Positions 1 to 8,242 of a stretch of DNA of 48,596 nt are shown here, piece after piece. Positions within the stretch are counted from its first letter, which is position 1. Every line of letters begins with the position of its first letter. Under the pieces are notes generated by a model. That model had not been told where the DNA came from. It ran no database searches and saw only the letters and a program-made list of their open reading frames with translations. Position numbers and translations under genes: made by a program. Source of the DNA: Anaerolineaceae bacterium UBA1415 (GTDB lineage: Bacteria; Chloroflexota; Anaerolineae; Anaerolineales; Anaerolineaceae); assembly GCA_002305635.1 (NCBI GenBank), contig DBPR01000002.1, positions 1-48,596 of the forward strand, given 5' to 3'.

Positions 1-24
1 GGTTCAAATCCCGTCGCTCCCGCC
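1..24 (+). tRNA. 3' end of a tRNA gene, isotype undetermined
   Basis: The first bases read as the T-loop TTCAAAT (3-9), the 3' strand of the T-stem CCCGT (10-14), a seven-base acceptor strand CGCTCCC (15-21) and discriminator G22, followed by CC. The next base is T, so a full CCA tail is not encoded. G73 is usual for Asp, Asn and Ser tRNAs; the anticodon lies outside the window, so the isotype cannot be fixed. A strong hairpin terminator follows directly. Confidence 0.8.
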
Positions 25-25
25 T

Positions 26-57
26 AAAGAAACTGCCGTCTGGCAGTTTCTTTTTTT
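26..57. terminator. Bidirectional intrinsic terminator between the tRNA and the MFS gene
   Basis: A perfect 12-bp stem (26-37 with 42-53) closes on a GTCT tetraloop and runs into T residues through 57. The stem begins with AAAG and ends with CTTT, so the same hairpin has a U-tract in both directions. It can end the rightward tRNA transcript and the leftward MFS transcript, whose stop codon is at 56-58. Confidence 0.85.
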
Positions 58-1402
58 ATTCCTTGTCAACGATCTCCAGTTCGATTGCCCGTTCTTCCAG
101 TAATTTCACCAGTTTTTCCCTGTCTTTTGGATAGGTCAGATAGAAGCCGGAGAACATAATCGCGCACAAAATCCATGGCACAGGTATGGTCCAGAGCATT
201 GCCGTTTGTAGATTAATGCGGTCAGCGATCAGGCCAAAGATGAGAGCCACAACAGCCGCAAAACCGCTTTCCACAAAGGTGGTCAGTGAAAAGGCCGTAG
301 ACCTCAATTCGGGAGGCGTTACGGCCGCCATCATGGGTTCTTTTGAGCCTTTGCCAGGCCAGCTGATCAATAGACCGATGAAGAAACAATAGGCCGTCAG
401 TGCTGGGATGCTCCAGTTTTGAGTGCGGGTCAATAATAAGAAGGTCAGGGGAATGCCAAAAATAACCGAAACCTGCCCAACGATTGTGCGCCCATACTTT
501 GGATTGCGCTGTTCAGCCCAGTCACCCAGATAACCTCCTATGACATTACTGAGCGCTGTGCCAATCAGCATAACACCAAAGATGAGCGGGGCTTGTTGGG
601 TGGCCAAACCGCGGTCTTCCACCAGCCACAGGATCAAAAATGCACCCATGATCACCCAGGGCATCGATCCGGCCAGGCCTTGTAGAATGGCGACCCGAAT
701 GGTCGGGATTCCGAAAACCTTTTTAATATCATCAAACTGGATGCGATATTTATCAGCCTGATCCTGCGTCAGCTTTCCCATCATCTGAGGTTCGCTCTGA
801 CCACGAATTGGTTCATCAACAAAGATCAGAATGACGATCCCGGAAATTATCGAAGCCACGCCTAAAATAAAGAAACCGTAGCGCCAGTGTTCCCGTGTTG
901 CCAGCAAACCCAGACCGACAGTAAAGACAATGATTCCAAAAATGCCGATCCCTTCCAGATAGCCAAGCATGCGGCCTCTGATCTTCGGCGCGAACGTATC
1001 TGCCATAATTGAGAAGGTAGCTGGCATCAAACAGCCCAGACCAATCCCGGAAATGACGCGTACAGCGATCAATTGCCCAAAATTTTGTGTTAACCCAACT
1101 AAAATGGTCCAGATTCCCCAAAACCCGGTACCCCAAAACAAAACCTTTTTACGGCTGTAGCGATCTGACAGATATCCCCAAAGCGGTGAACTGAGCGATT
1201 GCAGCAAACTGCGAATAAAGGTTATCCAGGTCAAATTGCCAACCGAAAGATTCCACATTTGTTTGAGAACCGGGCTGAAAATTGACATGGCCTGAGCTTC
1301 GCCCTGGTCAACAAAATAACCGAGTGCCAGGGCGAGAAGATTTTTGTATTTCACTGGTTTATTTGATTGTACTTCTTTGACTGACTGATTTTCTGCGTCC
1401 AT
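56..1402 (-). CDS. Major facilitator superfamily transporter
   Basis: A 448-residue polytopic membrane protein with about twelve hydrophobic segments. The MFS signature loop between TM2 and TM3 is visible as GYLSDRYSRKK near residue 76, and a weaker repeat-like loop (GGYLGDWAEQR) follows in the second half. The first ~20 residues are polar and cytosolic. The ATG at 1402 is preceded by a GGGAAAG purine tract. It is divergent from a GH31 glycosidase gene across 112 bases, so sugar or glycoside transport is a reasonable guess, but nothing in the sequence fixes the substrate. The family is certain; the substrate is unknown. Confidence 0.85.
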   Translation of the reverse strand: MDAENQSVKEVQSNKPVKYKNLLALALGYFVDQGEAQAMSIFSPVLKQMWNLSVGNLTWITFIRSLLQSLSSPLWGYLSDRYSRKKVLFWGTGFWGIWTILVGLTQNFGQLIAVRVISGIGLGCLMPATFSIMADTFAPKIRGRMLGYLEGIGIFGIIVFTVGLGLLATREHWRYGFFILGVASIISGIVILIFVDEPIRGQSEPQMMGKLTQDQADKYRIQFDDIKKVFGIPTIRVAILQGLAGSMPWVIMGAFLILWLVEDRGLATQQAPLIFGVMLIGTALSNVIGGYLGDWAEQRNPKYGRTIVGQVSVIFGIPLTFLLLTRTQNWSIPALTAYCFFIGLLISWPGKGSKEPMMAAVTPPELRSTAFSLTTFVESGFAAVVALIFGLIADRINLQTAMLWTIPVPWILCAIMFSGFYLTYPKDREKLVKLLEERAIELEIVDKE

Positions 1403-1443
1403 ATCTTTCCCTTTTTTTCTTAATTTTACCCTTGTTTATTCTT

Positions 1444-1513
1444 TTGACACTCCTTTATTTTTTCTTGGTATCTTGAATTACAATTCATAAATAAATTTTC
1501 AATGAGGCATCCA
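1444..1513 (+). promoter_or_regulatory. Putative promoter and ribosome binding site of the GH31 gene
   Basis: TTGACA at 1444-1449 is a perfect -35 hexamer. Candidate -10 elements are TATCTT at 1469-1474 (19-base spacer) and TACAAT at 1479-1484. GAGG about six bases before the ATG at 1515 is the ribosome binding site. The -10 choice is uncertain. The leftward MFS promoter must lie in the same 112-base divergent gap, but no clear copy was picked out. Confidence 0.35.
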
Positions 1514-1514
1514 A

Positions 1515-3968
1515 ATGTCAATAAATCAAGCAATATTCGATCCCGTCGCAAAACCCGAAGCAATTGTCATCACTGGTGAAGTTCGTTTTTCCATCCTTAC
1601 CGACCGGATCATTCGCATTGAATTTGATCCCGACGCGAAATTTGAAGACAGGGCAAGTCTGGTCTATTGGTATCGCAATTTTGACGCTCCCAAATATGAG
1701 ATCACTTCATCAGACGACCAACTTATCATTGAAACAGAATTCTTAAAACTTCACTTCAATGTGAAGGATCGCTTTCACAGACGCGATCTTTGGATCGAGC
1801 TGAAAGAAAGCGGGCAGATCTGGCGGTATGGCGATGCGGATCACCTGAATTTGGGAGGCACAACCCGAACTTTGGATGGCGCGACAGGCGCAGTCGAACT
1901 CGATCCAGGAATGGTCTCCCGTTCCGGTTGGGCTTTGGTGGATGACAGTCAAAGCTTGGTTTTCAATGAAAACAACTGGCCAACGCCGCGCGATAAACCT
2001 TCAACTTACAAAGACCTGTATTTTTATGGTTATGGAAGCCATTATCTCGACGCCATCATGGACCATCAGCGTCTGACCGGCAAACCCGGGCTCCTGCCCC
2101 GTTGGGCGCTGGGCAACTGGTGGAGCCGTTACTGGGCTTACAGCGACAAAACCTTGCTGACCCTTATGGACGAATTCAAGCGGCAACAAATACCTCTTTC
2201 CATTTGCATCGTTGATATGGATTGGCACATCACCCAAACCGGCAATCAGTCTTCCGGTTGGACTGGCTATTCATGGAACAGAGAACTGTTCCCAAACCCA
2301 GAAGGATTCATCCAGGAACTTCATGAGCGCGATCTTAAAACGGCGCTAAACCTCCACCCCGCCGAAGGCATTCACCCCCATGAAGACGCCTACCATGCTT
2401 TGGCTACGCGCATTGGTATTGACCCAGAAGCCCAGCAACCGATCAGCTTCGATATCGCGGATCAAGATTTTGCTCAGGCTTATTTTGATATTCTTCATTC
2501 TCCACTCGAAAAACAAGGCGTTGATTTTTGGTGGATCGACTGGCAGCAAGGCAACCGCTCCTCAATTAAGGGTCTCGATCCGCTTTTCTGGCTAAACCAC
2601 CTCCACTATTACGATCAGGGCAAAACAAGAGAAAAAAGGCCTTTTATCTTCTCCCGGTGGCCAGGATTGGGCGGCCATCGCTATCCGATTGGTTTTTCCG
2701 GGGATGCCGTCGTGGACTGGGAAAGCCTCGCTTTTCAGCCCAAAATGACCGCCACAGCTGCAAACGTGGCTTTTGGCTGGTGGAGCCATGATATTGGCGG
2801 CCATTATGGTGGAACAGAAGACGCTGAGCTCTATCTGCGTTGGGTACAATTTGGCGTTCTCAGCCCGATCTTTCGCCTGCATTCAACCAACAACCCCTTT
2901 ATTGACCGAACACCCTGGGGCTTTGATCTCAACACGCTCGAATACGCCCGCCAGGCAATGCAATTACGCCATCGCCTGATCCCACTTCTCTATACCGCCA
3001 ACCAACGCAACGCGAGCACTGGCGAACCTGTCATTCTGCCCATGTATTACCGTTGTGAGGATGAAGCTGCCTATCAGTGCCCTGGCCAATACACTTTCTG
3101 TCAGGATCTATTGGTCGCGCCGATCGCTTCACCAATCGACCACGATACAGGTTTCGCGCGCAAATTGGTATGGCTGCCGGAAGGAGATTGGTTTGATTTC
3201 AACACCTACGGGTACTTCAAGGGTGGCTTCTGGTATGTATATTATGCGCAGCTTGATCGCACGCCCGTCTTCGCTCCGGCAGGCGCAATTATTCCATTGG
3301 ATGGAGGAGAGCCGCATAATGGCGTGGGACTCCCAGAAAAATTCCATATTAAACTCTTCCCAGGCAAAGATTCAAGTTACTCCATTTATGAAGATGCCGG
3401 TGAAGGCCAGGGCTATCTCAATGGAGAATTCTGTCACACGAATATCTCAAGCCATTGGGATAAAGATTCATTTCGCATCATTGTCGAAGCTGCCGACGGG
3501 CTTTTTGCTTCCTCTCTTCCTGAAAACCGAAGCTGGCAATTTGAAGTTATTGGTATAAACCAGCCAACAGGCATGAAATCAACGAATGTCAGGCACACGA
3601 TGAATTATTCGCCCGATCTTCATACACTGATCATTGATTGTGAGCCCTTTCCAACCGATCAAAAGCTGGAAATTAGTATAGAAGTGCTCCGCTCTGAACC
3701 GATATCTTTAACTCCGGTAGATCGGATCGAGCATCTTCTCAAAACGATGAGACTGCCTTCCATGATCAAACAGGAATTTCAAAGTCAACTTCCAGAGCTC
3801 TTGCTCAACCCAACGAAATTCTTCTCCATGGCGCATAATTTCACGAAAAATCAGCTTCTATCGATCTATGAATGCATCTTCCCGGCTTCGGTCGAGAAAC
3901 CCGCTGAAGATGCTTCTTTTGCTTTTGAAAAAATGATGGAAAGCCTACGAAAAATTAAACCAGCCTAA
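1515..3968 (+). CDS. Glycoside hydrolase family 31 (alpha-glycosidase-like)
   Basis: An 817-residue GH31 enzyme. Such proteins retain configuration while hydrolysing alpha-glycosides. An N-terminal beta-sandwich precedes a TIM barrel holding the nucleophile motif WWIDWQQGN (Asp342) and the acid/base motif GFSGD (Asp397), with SRWPGLGGHRYP just before it and DIGGHYGG after it. A C-terminal DUF5110-like module follows (YEDAGEGQGYLNGEF, about residues 630-650), then about 100 unusual C-terminal residues that I do not recognise. No signal peptide is visible, so the enzyme is probably cytoplasmic and may act on sugars imported by the divergent MFS protein. The nucleophile context differs from the classical DMNE of alpha-glucosidases, so the substrate is left open. 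The stop overlaps the convergent tatB stop by four bases. Confidence 0.88.
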   Translation: MSINQAIFDPVAKPEAIVITGEVRFSILTDRIIRIEFDPDAKFEDRASLVYWYRNFDAPKYEITSSDDQLIIETEFLKLHFNVKDRFHRRDLWIELKESGQIWRYGDADHLNLGGTTRTLDGATGAVELDPGMVSRSGWALVDDSQSLVFNENNWPTPRDKPSTYKDLYFYGYGSHYLDAIMDHQRLTGKPGLLPRWALGNWWSRYWAYSDKTLLTLMDEFKRQQIPLSICIVDMDWHITQTGNQSSGWTGYSWNRELFPNPEGFIQELHERDLKTALNLHPAEGIHPHEDAYHALATRIGIDPEAQQPISFDIADQDFAQAYFDILHSPLEKQGVDFWWIDWQQGNRSSIKGLDPLFWLNHLHYYDQGKTREKRPFIFSRWPGLGGHRYPIGFSGDAVVDWESLAFQPKMTATAANVAFGWWSHDIGGHYGGTEDAELYLRWVQFGVLSPIFRLHSTNNPFIDRTPWGFDLNTLEYARQAMQLRHRLIPLLYTANQRNASTGEPVILPMYYRCEDEAAYQCPGQYTFCQDLLVAPIASPIDHDTGFARKLVWLPEGDWFDFNTYGYFKGGFWYVYYAQLDRTPVFAPAGAIIPLDGGEPHNGVGLPEKFHIKLFPGKDSSYSIYEDAGEGQGYLNGEFCHTNISSHWDKDSFRIIVEAADGLFASSLPENRSWQFEVIGINQPTGMKSTNVRHTMNYSPDLHTLIIDCEPFPTDQKLEISIEVLRSEPISLTPVDRIEHLLKTMRLPSMIKQEFQSQLPELLLNPTKFFSMAHNFTKNQLLSIYECIFPASVEKPAEDASFAFEKMMESLRKIKPA

Positions 3969-4276
3969 TCTGGCTTGTCCTTATCCACCTGGCTTTCAGT
4001 CAGGTTTTCAGATACTGCAGGAGATTGATCCTGCTGTTTTTGTTGTTCAACGTGCAGGGGCAGATCGAGACCGCTTTCGTCAAAAATCTTGCGCGGATAG
4101 CGGCGAATTTCGTCAGTTGTTTCAACAACCTCCCGAAACAATTTGTCGCGGCTCAGCTTGCGCAGCCAGGACCCAATTTGCTTGCCTGTGCTGACCATTT
4201 TATCCGGTCCAAGGAAAATAAAAGCGAGTATCAGGATCAGGATGATCTCCATCCAACCCAGGTTCAGAAATTCCAT
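3965..4276 (-). CDS. tatB: TatB-like twin-arginine translocase subunit
   Basis: A 103-residue protein with the TatA/B architecture: a short N-terminus, one transmembrane helix (about 9-22), the hinge motif LGPDKM, an amphipathic helix (about 28-50) and a charged tail. The LGP hinge and the longer amphipathic region favour TatB over TatA. TatB and TatC together form the receptor for folded Tat substrates. It is the last gene of a tatC-tatA-tatB run, five bases after tatA. Small TatA/TatB proteins are hard to separate by sequence, so the B assignment is softer than the family. Confidence 0.75.
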   Translation of the reverse strand: MEFLNLGWMEIILILILAFIFLGPDKMVSTGKQIGSWLRKLSRDKLFREVVETTDEIRRYPRKIFDESGLDLPLHVEQQKQQDQSPAVSENLTESQVDKDKPD

Positions 4277-4281
4277 TTTGT

Positions 4282-4476
4282 TTACTTGCTGTCGTCCGAT
4301 TCCTGCTTTTTCTCTTCCGCGGATTCTTTTTCAGCCGTCTTACCGCTGAGACCTTCTTTAAAGGCTCTGATGCCAGTGCCAAGTTCGCCGCCAATTTTTG
4401 CGATTTTCCCGACGCCGAATACCAGCAGCAAAATAAAAACAATTAACAGTATCTCAGGTAATTGTAATGTAGGCAT
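4282..4476 (-). CDS. tatA: Twin-arginine translocase subunit TatA
   Basis: A 64-residue single-span protein. The hydrophobic helix (about 7-20) is followed by FGVGKIAKIGGELGTG, a TatA-type hinge and amphipathic helix, and then by an acidic and lysine-rich tail. TatA oligomerises to form the Tat passage. The ATG overlaps the tatC stop by one base (TAATG), indicating translational coupling. The length is at the short end of the usual range. Confidence 0.85.
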   Translation of the reverse strand: MPTLQLPEILLIVFILLLVFGVGKIAKIGGELGTGIRAFKEGLSGKTAEKESAEEKKQESDDSK

Positions 4477-5210
4477 TAAATCTCCTTCTCAACTTCGGTT
4501 TTTGATAGTTTTCTTGCCAAAGCTGAAAGCAAAATACTTAATAAATATAATACAAAAAGTGGCAGCATGAAAATTAACATATTAATTGGATCACCGGTTG
4601 GCGTAATCACAGCCGCCATTACCGCAATCGCAACGATGGCAATCCGCCAGCCATTTAATAACATTTTTGCGTTCACCAGCCCTATCCTGGCCAGGATGAA
4701 AAAGAGCAAAGGGATCAAAAAGCTGACGCCGATCCAAAAGAGCAGATTGGTAACAAAGCTGATATATGATTTGATCCGAATTGATGTCGTCACCGCTAAA
4801 ATGTTTTTAAAAAAGTCCAACGAAGTCGGCAGCATTACATAATAAGCAAAGGCAGTACCCGCCAAAAACATAATGCTGATAAAAGGCAAGGCCAGATAGA
4901 TATTTTTGCGCTCCTTATCTTTCAACCCCTTGCCAACAAAAAGCAAAATTTGCAAAACGATCCACGGCAAAGCCAGGATGAAGCCGCCCAAGAGAGCCAC
5001 CCTCATGTAGACAGCCATGGTTTCAGTGATCTCGATGGCATGCAGGTTTTGCAAGCCGCCAATGGGCCGTGTCAGAAAATCCAGGATCGGATTTACAAAA
5101 TAAGCAGCCGCAACCACACCGATGATAAGTCCGATTAAGCTTCTAAGCAGCGTACCGCGAAGCTCCTCCAGGTGTTGGGTAAATGGCAGCTTTTCTGTTT
5201 CTTCTGTCAT
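4476..5210 (-). CDS. tatC: Twin-arginine translocase subunit TatC
   Basis: A 244-residue membrane protein with six predicted helices. The family N-terminus is clear: LPFTQHLEELRGTLLRS, including the conserved HLxELR, and a PxExF-type region follows in the periplasmic loops (MLPTSLDFFKNI). TatC recognises the twin-arginine signal peptide. It starts three bases after the M20 amidohydrolase stop, so it belongs to the leftward run that begins at mrp or glmS. Which exported enzymes use it cannot be told from this window. Confidence 0.93.
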   Translation of the reverse strand: MTEETEKLPFTQHLEELRGTLLRSLIGLIIGVVAAAYFVNPILDFLTRPIGGLQNLHAIEITETMAVYMRVALLGGFILALPWIVLQILLFVGKGLKDKERKNIYLALPFISIMFLAGTAFAYYVMLPTSLDFFKNILAVTTSIRIKSYISFVTNLLFWIGVSFLIPLLFFILARIGLVNAKMLLNGWRIAIVAIAVMAAVITPTGDPINMLIFMLPLFVLYLLSILLSALARKLSKTEVEKEI

Positions 5211-5213
5211 GAC

Positions 5214-6380
5214 TTAGCTCAGGTTCAGGCAGGTTTGCAATAATAAAGCCGCTGCAAGAGGCATTGCGCTTTCCTCAAAGTCGAACTTAGGATGATGGTG
5301 CCCATATTGATTTCCGTTGGGACTTTCCCCAGCGCCAACCAAAACAAAACAACCCGTCAGCGCTTGTAAAAATACTCCCATATCCTCTGAAAGCATGGTT
5401 TGGTAATCTTCATCAATCTTGAGCGTTTGATCAATTCTTTTAGCAGCCCTTCGCATCTCTTGTGCGATTTTTGCATCATTTATCGTTGGTTCTACCAATT
5501 TTTCCAGGTTCAGGTTGATCTCACAACCTGCAGCAAGACCGATTCCTTTGCAAATTTCGACCATTCTTACCTTTAACTGCTCATATACCGCGTTTTCAAA
5601 AAACCGAACGGTTCCCTGCAAGCGAACCTGGGACGGGATCACATTGTAAGCAGAACCGCTCTCGATGCTGCAAACGCTGACCACAGCAGGATCAAGCGGA
5701 CTAATATTGCGCGATACCAGTGTTTGCAACTGTGTGATCAATTGAGCGGAAGCAACGATTGGGTCTTTTGTTAGTTGAGGCCTGCCTCCATGGCCGCCTT
5801 GACCATTGACCACGATCTCAAAGCGCGCAGAGCCCGCCATTAAAGGGCCTGGTCGAATACCCAACCAACCTACTGGTTTTTCATTCCATAAATGCGCACC
5901 CAGTACCACATCAGGTTGAAGGCGATCCAACACCCCAGCGGCCAGCATGGCTTTGGCGCCTGTTCCGGTCTCTTCCGCGGGTTGAAACAGCAGGTGATAA
6001 GATCCGCAAAAATGATCCCCATTCTCGTTTAAGATACGCGCAATTGCCAGCCCAATCGCCATATGACCGTCGTGCCCACAGGCGTGAATCACCCCGTCAT
6101 TTTTGGAACGGAATATAAAATCGTTCTCTTCATGAATTGGGAGCGCATCCATATCAAAACGCAGCAGAAACGACTTGCCTGGCTGCCCGGTATCAAAGTG
6201 GCCAACAAGGCCATTTCCTGCCAGCTTATCCTCAACGATAAATCCATGTGAGCTTAGTTTTTCACCAATAAACCGTGCCGTCTGTTCTTCCTGATTGCTT
6301 AACTCAGGATATTGGTGGAAATAACGGCGATCAGCTATGATCTGTTCAAATTGAGCCTGCGCTAATAAGAACAGGTTCAT
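5214..6380 (-). CDS. M20-family metal-dependent amidohydrolase
   Basis: A 388-residue member of the M20 aminoacylase/carboxypeptidase/HipO-type amidohydrolases. Metal and catalytic motifs are present: RFDMDALPIHEEN (near 74), HACGHDGHMA (near 100) and PAEETGTGA (near 135), followed by the dimerisation domain (GGHGGRP) and a C-terminal SEDMG motif. These enzymes release amino acids from N-acyl or similar amides. The start overlaps the PIG-L deacetylase stop as ATGA, so the two deacylating enzymes are probably made together. The exact substrate is unknown. No signal peptide is convincing. Confidence 0.85.
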   Translation of the reverse strand: MNLFLLAQAQFEQIIADRRYFHQYPELSNQEEQTARFIGEKLSSHGFIVEDKLAGNGLVGHFDTGQPGKSFLLRFDMDALPIHEENDFIFRSKNDGVIHACGHDGHMAIGLAIARILNENGDHFCGSYHLLFQPAEETGTGAKAMLAAGVLDRLQPDVVLGAHLWNEKPVGWLGIRPGPLMAGSARFEIVVNGQGGHGGRPQLTKDPIVASAQLITQLQTLVSRNISPLDPAVVSVCSIESGSAYNVIPSQVRLQGTVRFFENAVYEQLKVRMVEICKGIGLAAGCEINLNLEKLVEPTINDAKIAQEMRRAAKRIDQTLKIDEDYQTMLSEDMGVFLQALTGCFVLVGAGESPNGNQYGHHHPKFDFEESAMPLAAALLLQTCLNLS

Positions 6381-7117
6381 GAAACCCTCAAAAAAATGCG
6401 CCTGAATTGTTCATTATAGCGGTCTCCGGATAACTCGTTTCGTCGGGCCGTCCATTTTCGCACAAATTCATCAGGATCACCGATCTGAGAAACATGTTTC
6501 CTGAGTGCTTCAAGCCGGGTTTCCCAATAAGCACTGACATCCAATACAATGTTTGGGTCATTCGTCAGGCTTAACCATACTTCCTCAATTTTGGTTACAG
6601 ACAGTCCTTCTTTCAGCTGCTCGGCGAAAAAAGCAGGATTTCCCGCAGCCGGGAAGACCGCGTCAACAGCCAACTGACCGGCTGCACGATGGTCTGGATG
6701 ATTAAGGTAAAAATGGTGAATCAGTGTTTGTGGATCACAGCTGACGACAATATCGGGTTGCCTCCTGCGAATTTCCGCCACCAGCAACTGACGGTTTTTC
6801 AGATTCACCTCAAGGTAACCATCAGGATGATCCATGTAGTCGATCTCAGTCACACCCAAAGTGTGGGCAGCATCCGCCTGCTCATGGAAGCGGATTTCTT
6901 TGAGGGCTTCGCTATCAGGATATTCAGCGCTAACACCTCGTTCTCCCTTCGTGAGCAACAAATAACTGACATGATGACCGCATCGGGTCCAATGGTCAAT
7001 GGTACCCCCCATAAAGAATTCAGGATCATCAGGATGAGCCAAAATGATAAGGATCTTTTTTGGCGTTTTCCACTCGTCAAAAATTATCGGGTTGAGTGAA
7101 TCAGCTGCCATTGCCAT
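6377..7117 (-). CDS. PIG-L/LmbE family N-deacetylase
   Basis: A 246-residue protein of the zinc-dependent LmbE-like deacetylases that remove N-acetyl groups from GlcNAc conjugates. The signature AHPDDPE (27-33) supplies metal ligands and the general base, and NHPDHRAAG later in the protein supplies the third ligand. It overlaps the end of the RicT gene by 17 bases and the amidohydrolase by four. Met1 at 7117 and Met3 at 7111 are both possible starts. Substrates in this family include GlcNAc-inositol, GlcNAc-malate and diacetylchitobiose; the sequence does not discriminate between them. Confidence 0.85.
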   Translation of the reverse strand: MAMAADSLNPIIFDEWKTPKKILIILAHPDDPEFFMGGTIDHWTRCGHHVSYLLLTKGERGVSAEYPDSEALKEIRFHEQADAAHTLGVTEIDYMDHPDGYLEVNLKNRQLLVAEIRRRQPDIVVSCDPQTLIHHFYLNHPDHRAAGQLAVDAVFPAAGNPAFFAEQLKEGLSVTKIEEVWLSLTNDPNIVLDVSAYWETRLEALRKHVSQIGDPDEFVRKWTARRNELSGDRYNEQFRRIFLRVS

Positions 7118-8228
7118 CTTTAGGTTGGTTTTTGTAAGGCCTGCGATCGCGCTTGACCGAGCTGCGTGGTTTGCCTCTGGCCTTGTATTTATGGTTCTGC
7201 TCCTCGGCGATTATGATGTTCTTTTGAGTCTGCTTGTCATGACGATAGCCTTGTTTGCTGTTATCGTTTCGATTGCGCCCTCTTGCCTGTTGTGAGCCAA
7301 AACGCTCACCCGGTTTCTTTTCACTCGTCAAACTTATTACTTCGACATCGGCATCCGGTTCATTCACGCTCACATCGTAGATCGGAACGACAGGTTTCTT
7401 CTCTTCCATTTTGCCGGATTCCAGCTCCGAGCGTTTGATCTCCCTGGGACCAAGTTCAGGGATATCCACAACCACAGAATCGCTTAGGGGTAAAACCTGC
7501 ACAACCTTACCCTCACCCAGTGGAGTTTGGATCACTTTTTTGAGTTTTGGCAAAAGTTTCCGGGCTTCTTCATAATTTTCGTGTTCATAAGCCATGCAAC
7601 AACGCAATCGGCCGCAGATTCCGGTGATCTCCGATGGGGTCAATGACACGTTCTGCGATTTTGCCATTCTGATCGAGATAGAGCTGAATTCGGTCAGAAA
7701 GCGCGAACAGCAGCGTTTTTCAATCCCGCAGGCTCCCAGACCAGCCAGCTCTTTGGCCATATCACGTGGGCCCACCTGCCGGATATCAACCCTTGTATCC
7801 TCGAACATTGGTGCCGCTTCGCGTATGAAGTTGCGCATATTAAAATCAGGCACGTTGTCATAGCTCAAATACAAGGTCAGCTTCGCTGAATCGAATGAAT
7901 ATTCAGCATCCATCGCCTTAACGCCGGCATAGGTTTCGTTGCCATCCAAAAAGCGGCGTGTCATTTCGACGGCTTCGGCTTCTTTTTGCTTGATCATGTC
8001 CCTGAGGATCAGATCTTTCGAGGTCGCCAGCCGTTCGACAGTCTGAATTTCCTGCAAATTTTCAGGAACAGGCATGTTGAGGTGGGTGACCTTTCCGATC
8101 TGCTTGCCGCGGGTCGTATTAACGATGACATAATCGCCGATTTCAACCTGCAATTCCTCAGGTAAATAGAAAATGTAGGATTTTCCAATTGCTCTGAATT
8201 GGACGCCTATTAGTGTTTGTTCTGACAT
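7101..8228 (-). CDS. ricT: PSP1/RicT-like protein with a basic C-terminal tail
   Basis: A 375-residue PSP1-domain protein, like Bacillus RicT (YaaT). RicT is part of the RicA-RicF-RicT complex that carries Fe-S clusters and affects RNA maturation through RNase Y. The conserved cysteine set is intact: Cys167, Cys173 and Cys174 (CGIEKRCC), and Cys205, Cys210 and Cys211 (CGRLRCC). Residues from about 290 on form a low-complexity tail rich in Arg, Lys, Asn and Gln, longer than in Bacillus RicT, which could contact RNA. It lies 14 bases after mrp, itself an Fe-S carrier family, which fits a cluster-bearing protein. Family assignment is strong; the role in this organism is inferred. Confidence 0.85.
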   Translation of the reverse strand: MSEQTLIGVQFRAIGKSYIFYLPEELQVEIGDYVIVNTTRGKQIGKVTHLNMPVPENLQEIQTVERLATSKDLILRDMIKQKEAEAVEMTRRFLDGNETYAGVKAMDAEYSFDSAKLTLYLSYDNVPDFNMRNFIREAAPMFEDTRVDIRQVGPRDMAKELAGLGACGIEKRCCSRFLTEFSSISIRMAKSQNVSLTPSEITGICGRLRCCMAYEHENYEEARKLLPKLKKVIQTPLGEGKVVQVLPLSDSVVVDIPELGPREIKRSELESGKMEEKKPVVPIYDVSVNEPDADVEVISLTSEKKPGERFGSQQARGRNRNDNSKQGYRHDKQTQKNIIIAEEQNHKYKARGKPRSSVKRDRRPYKNQPKDGNGS

Positions 8229-8242
8229 ATTTGATTATTATA

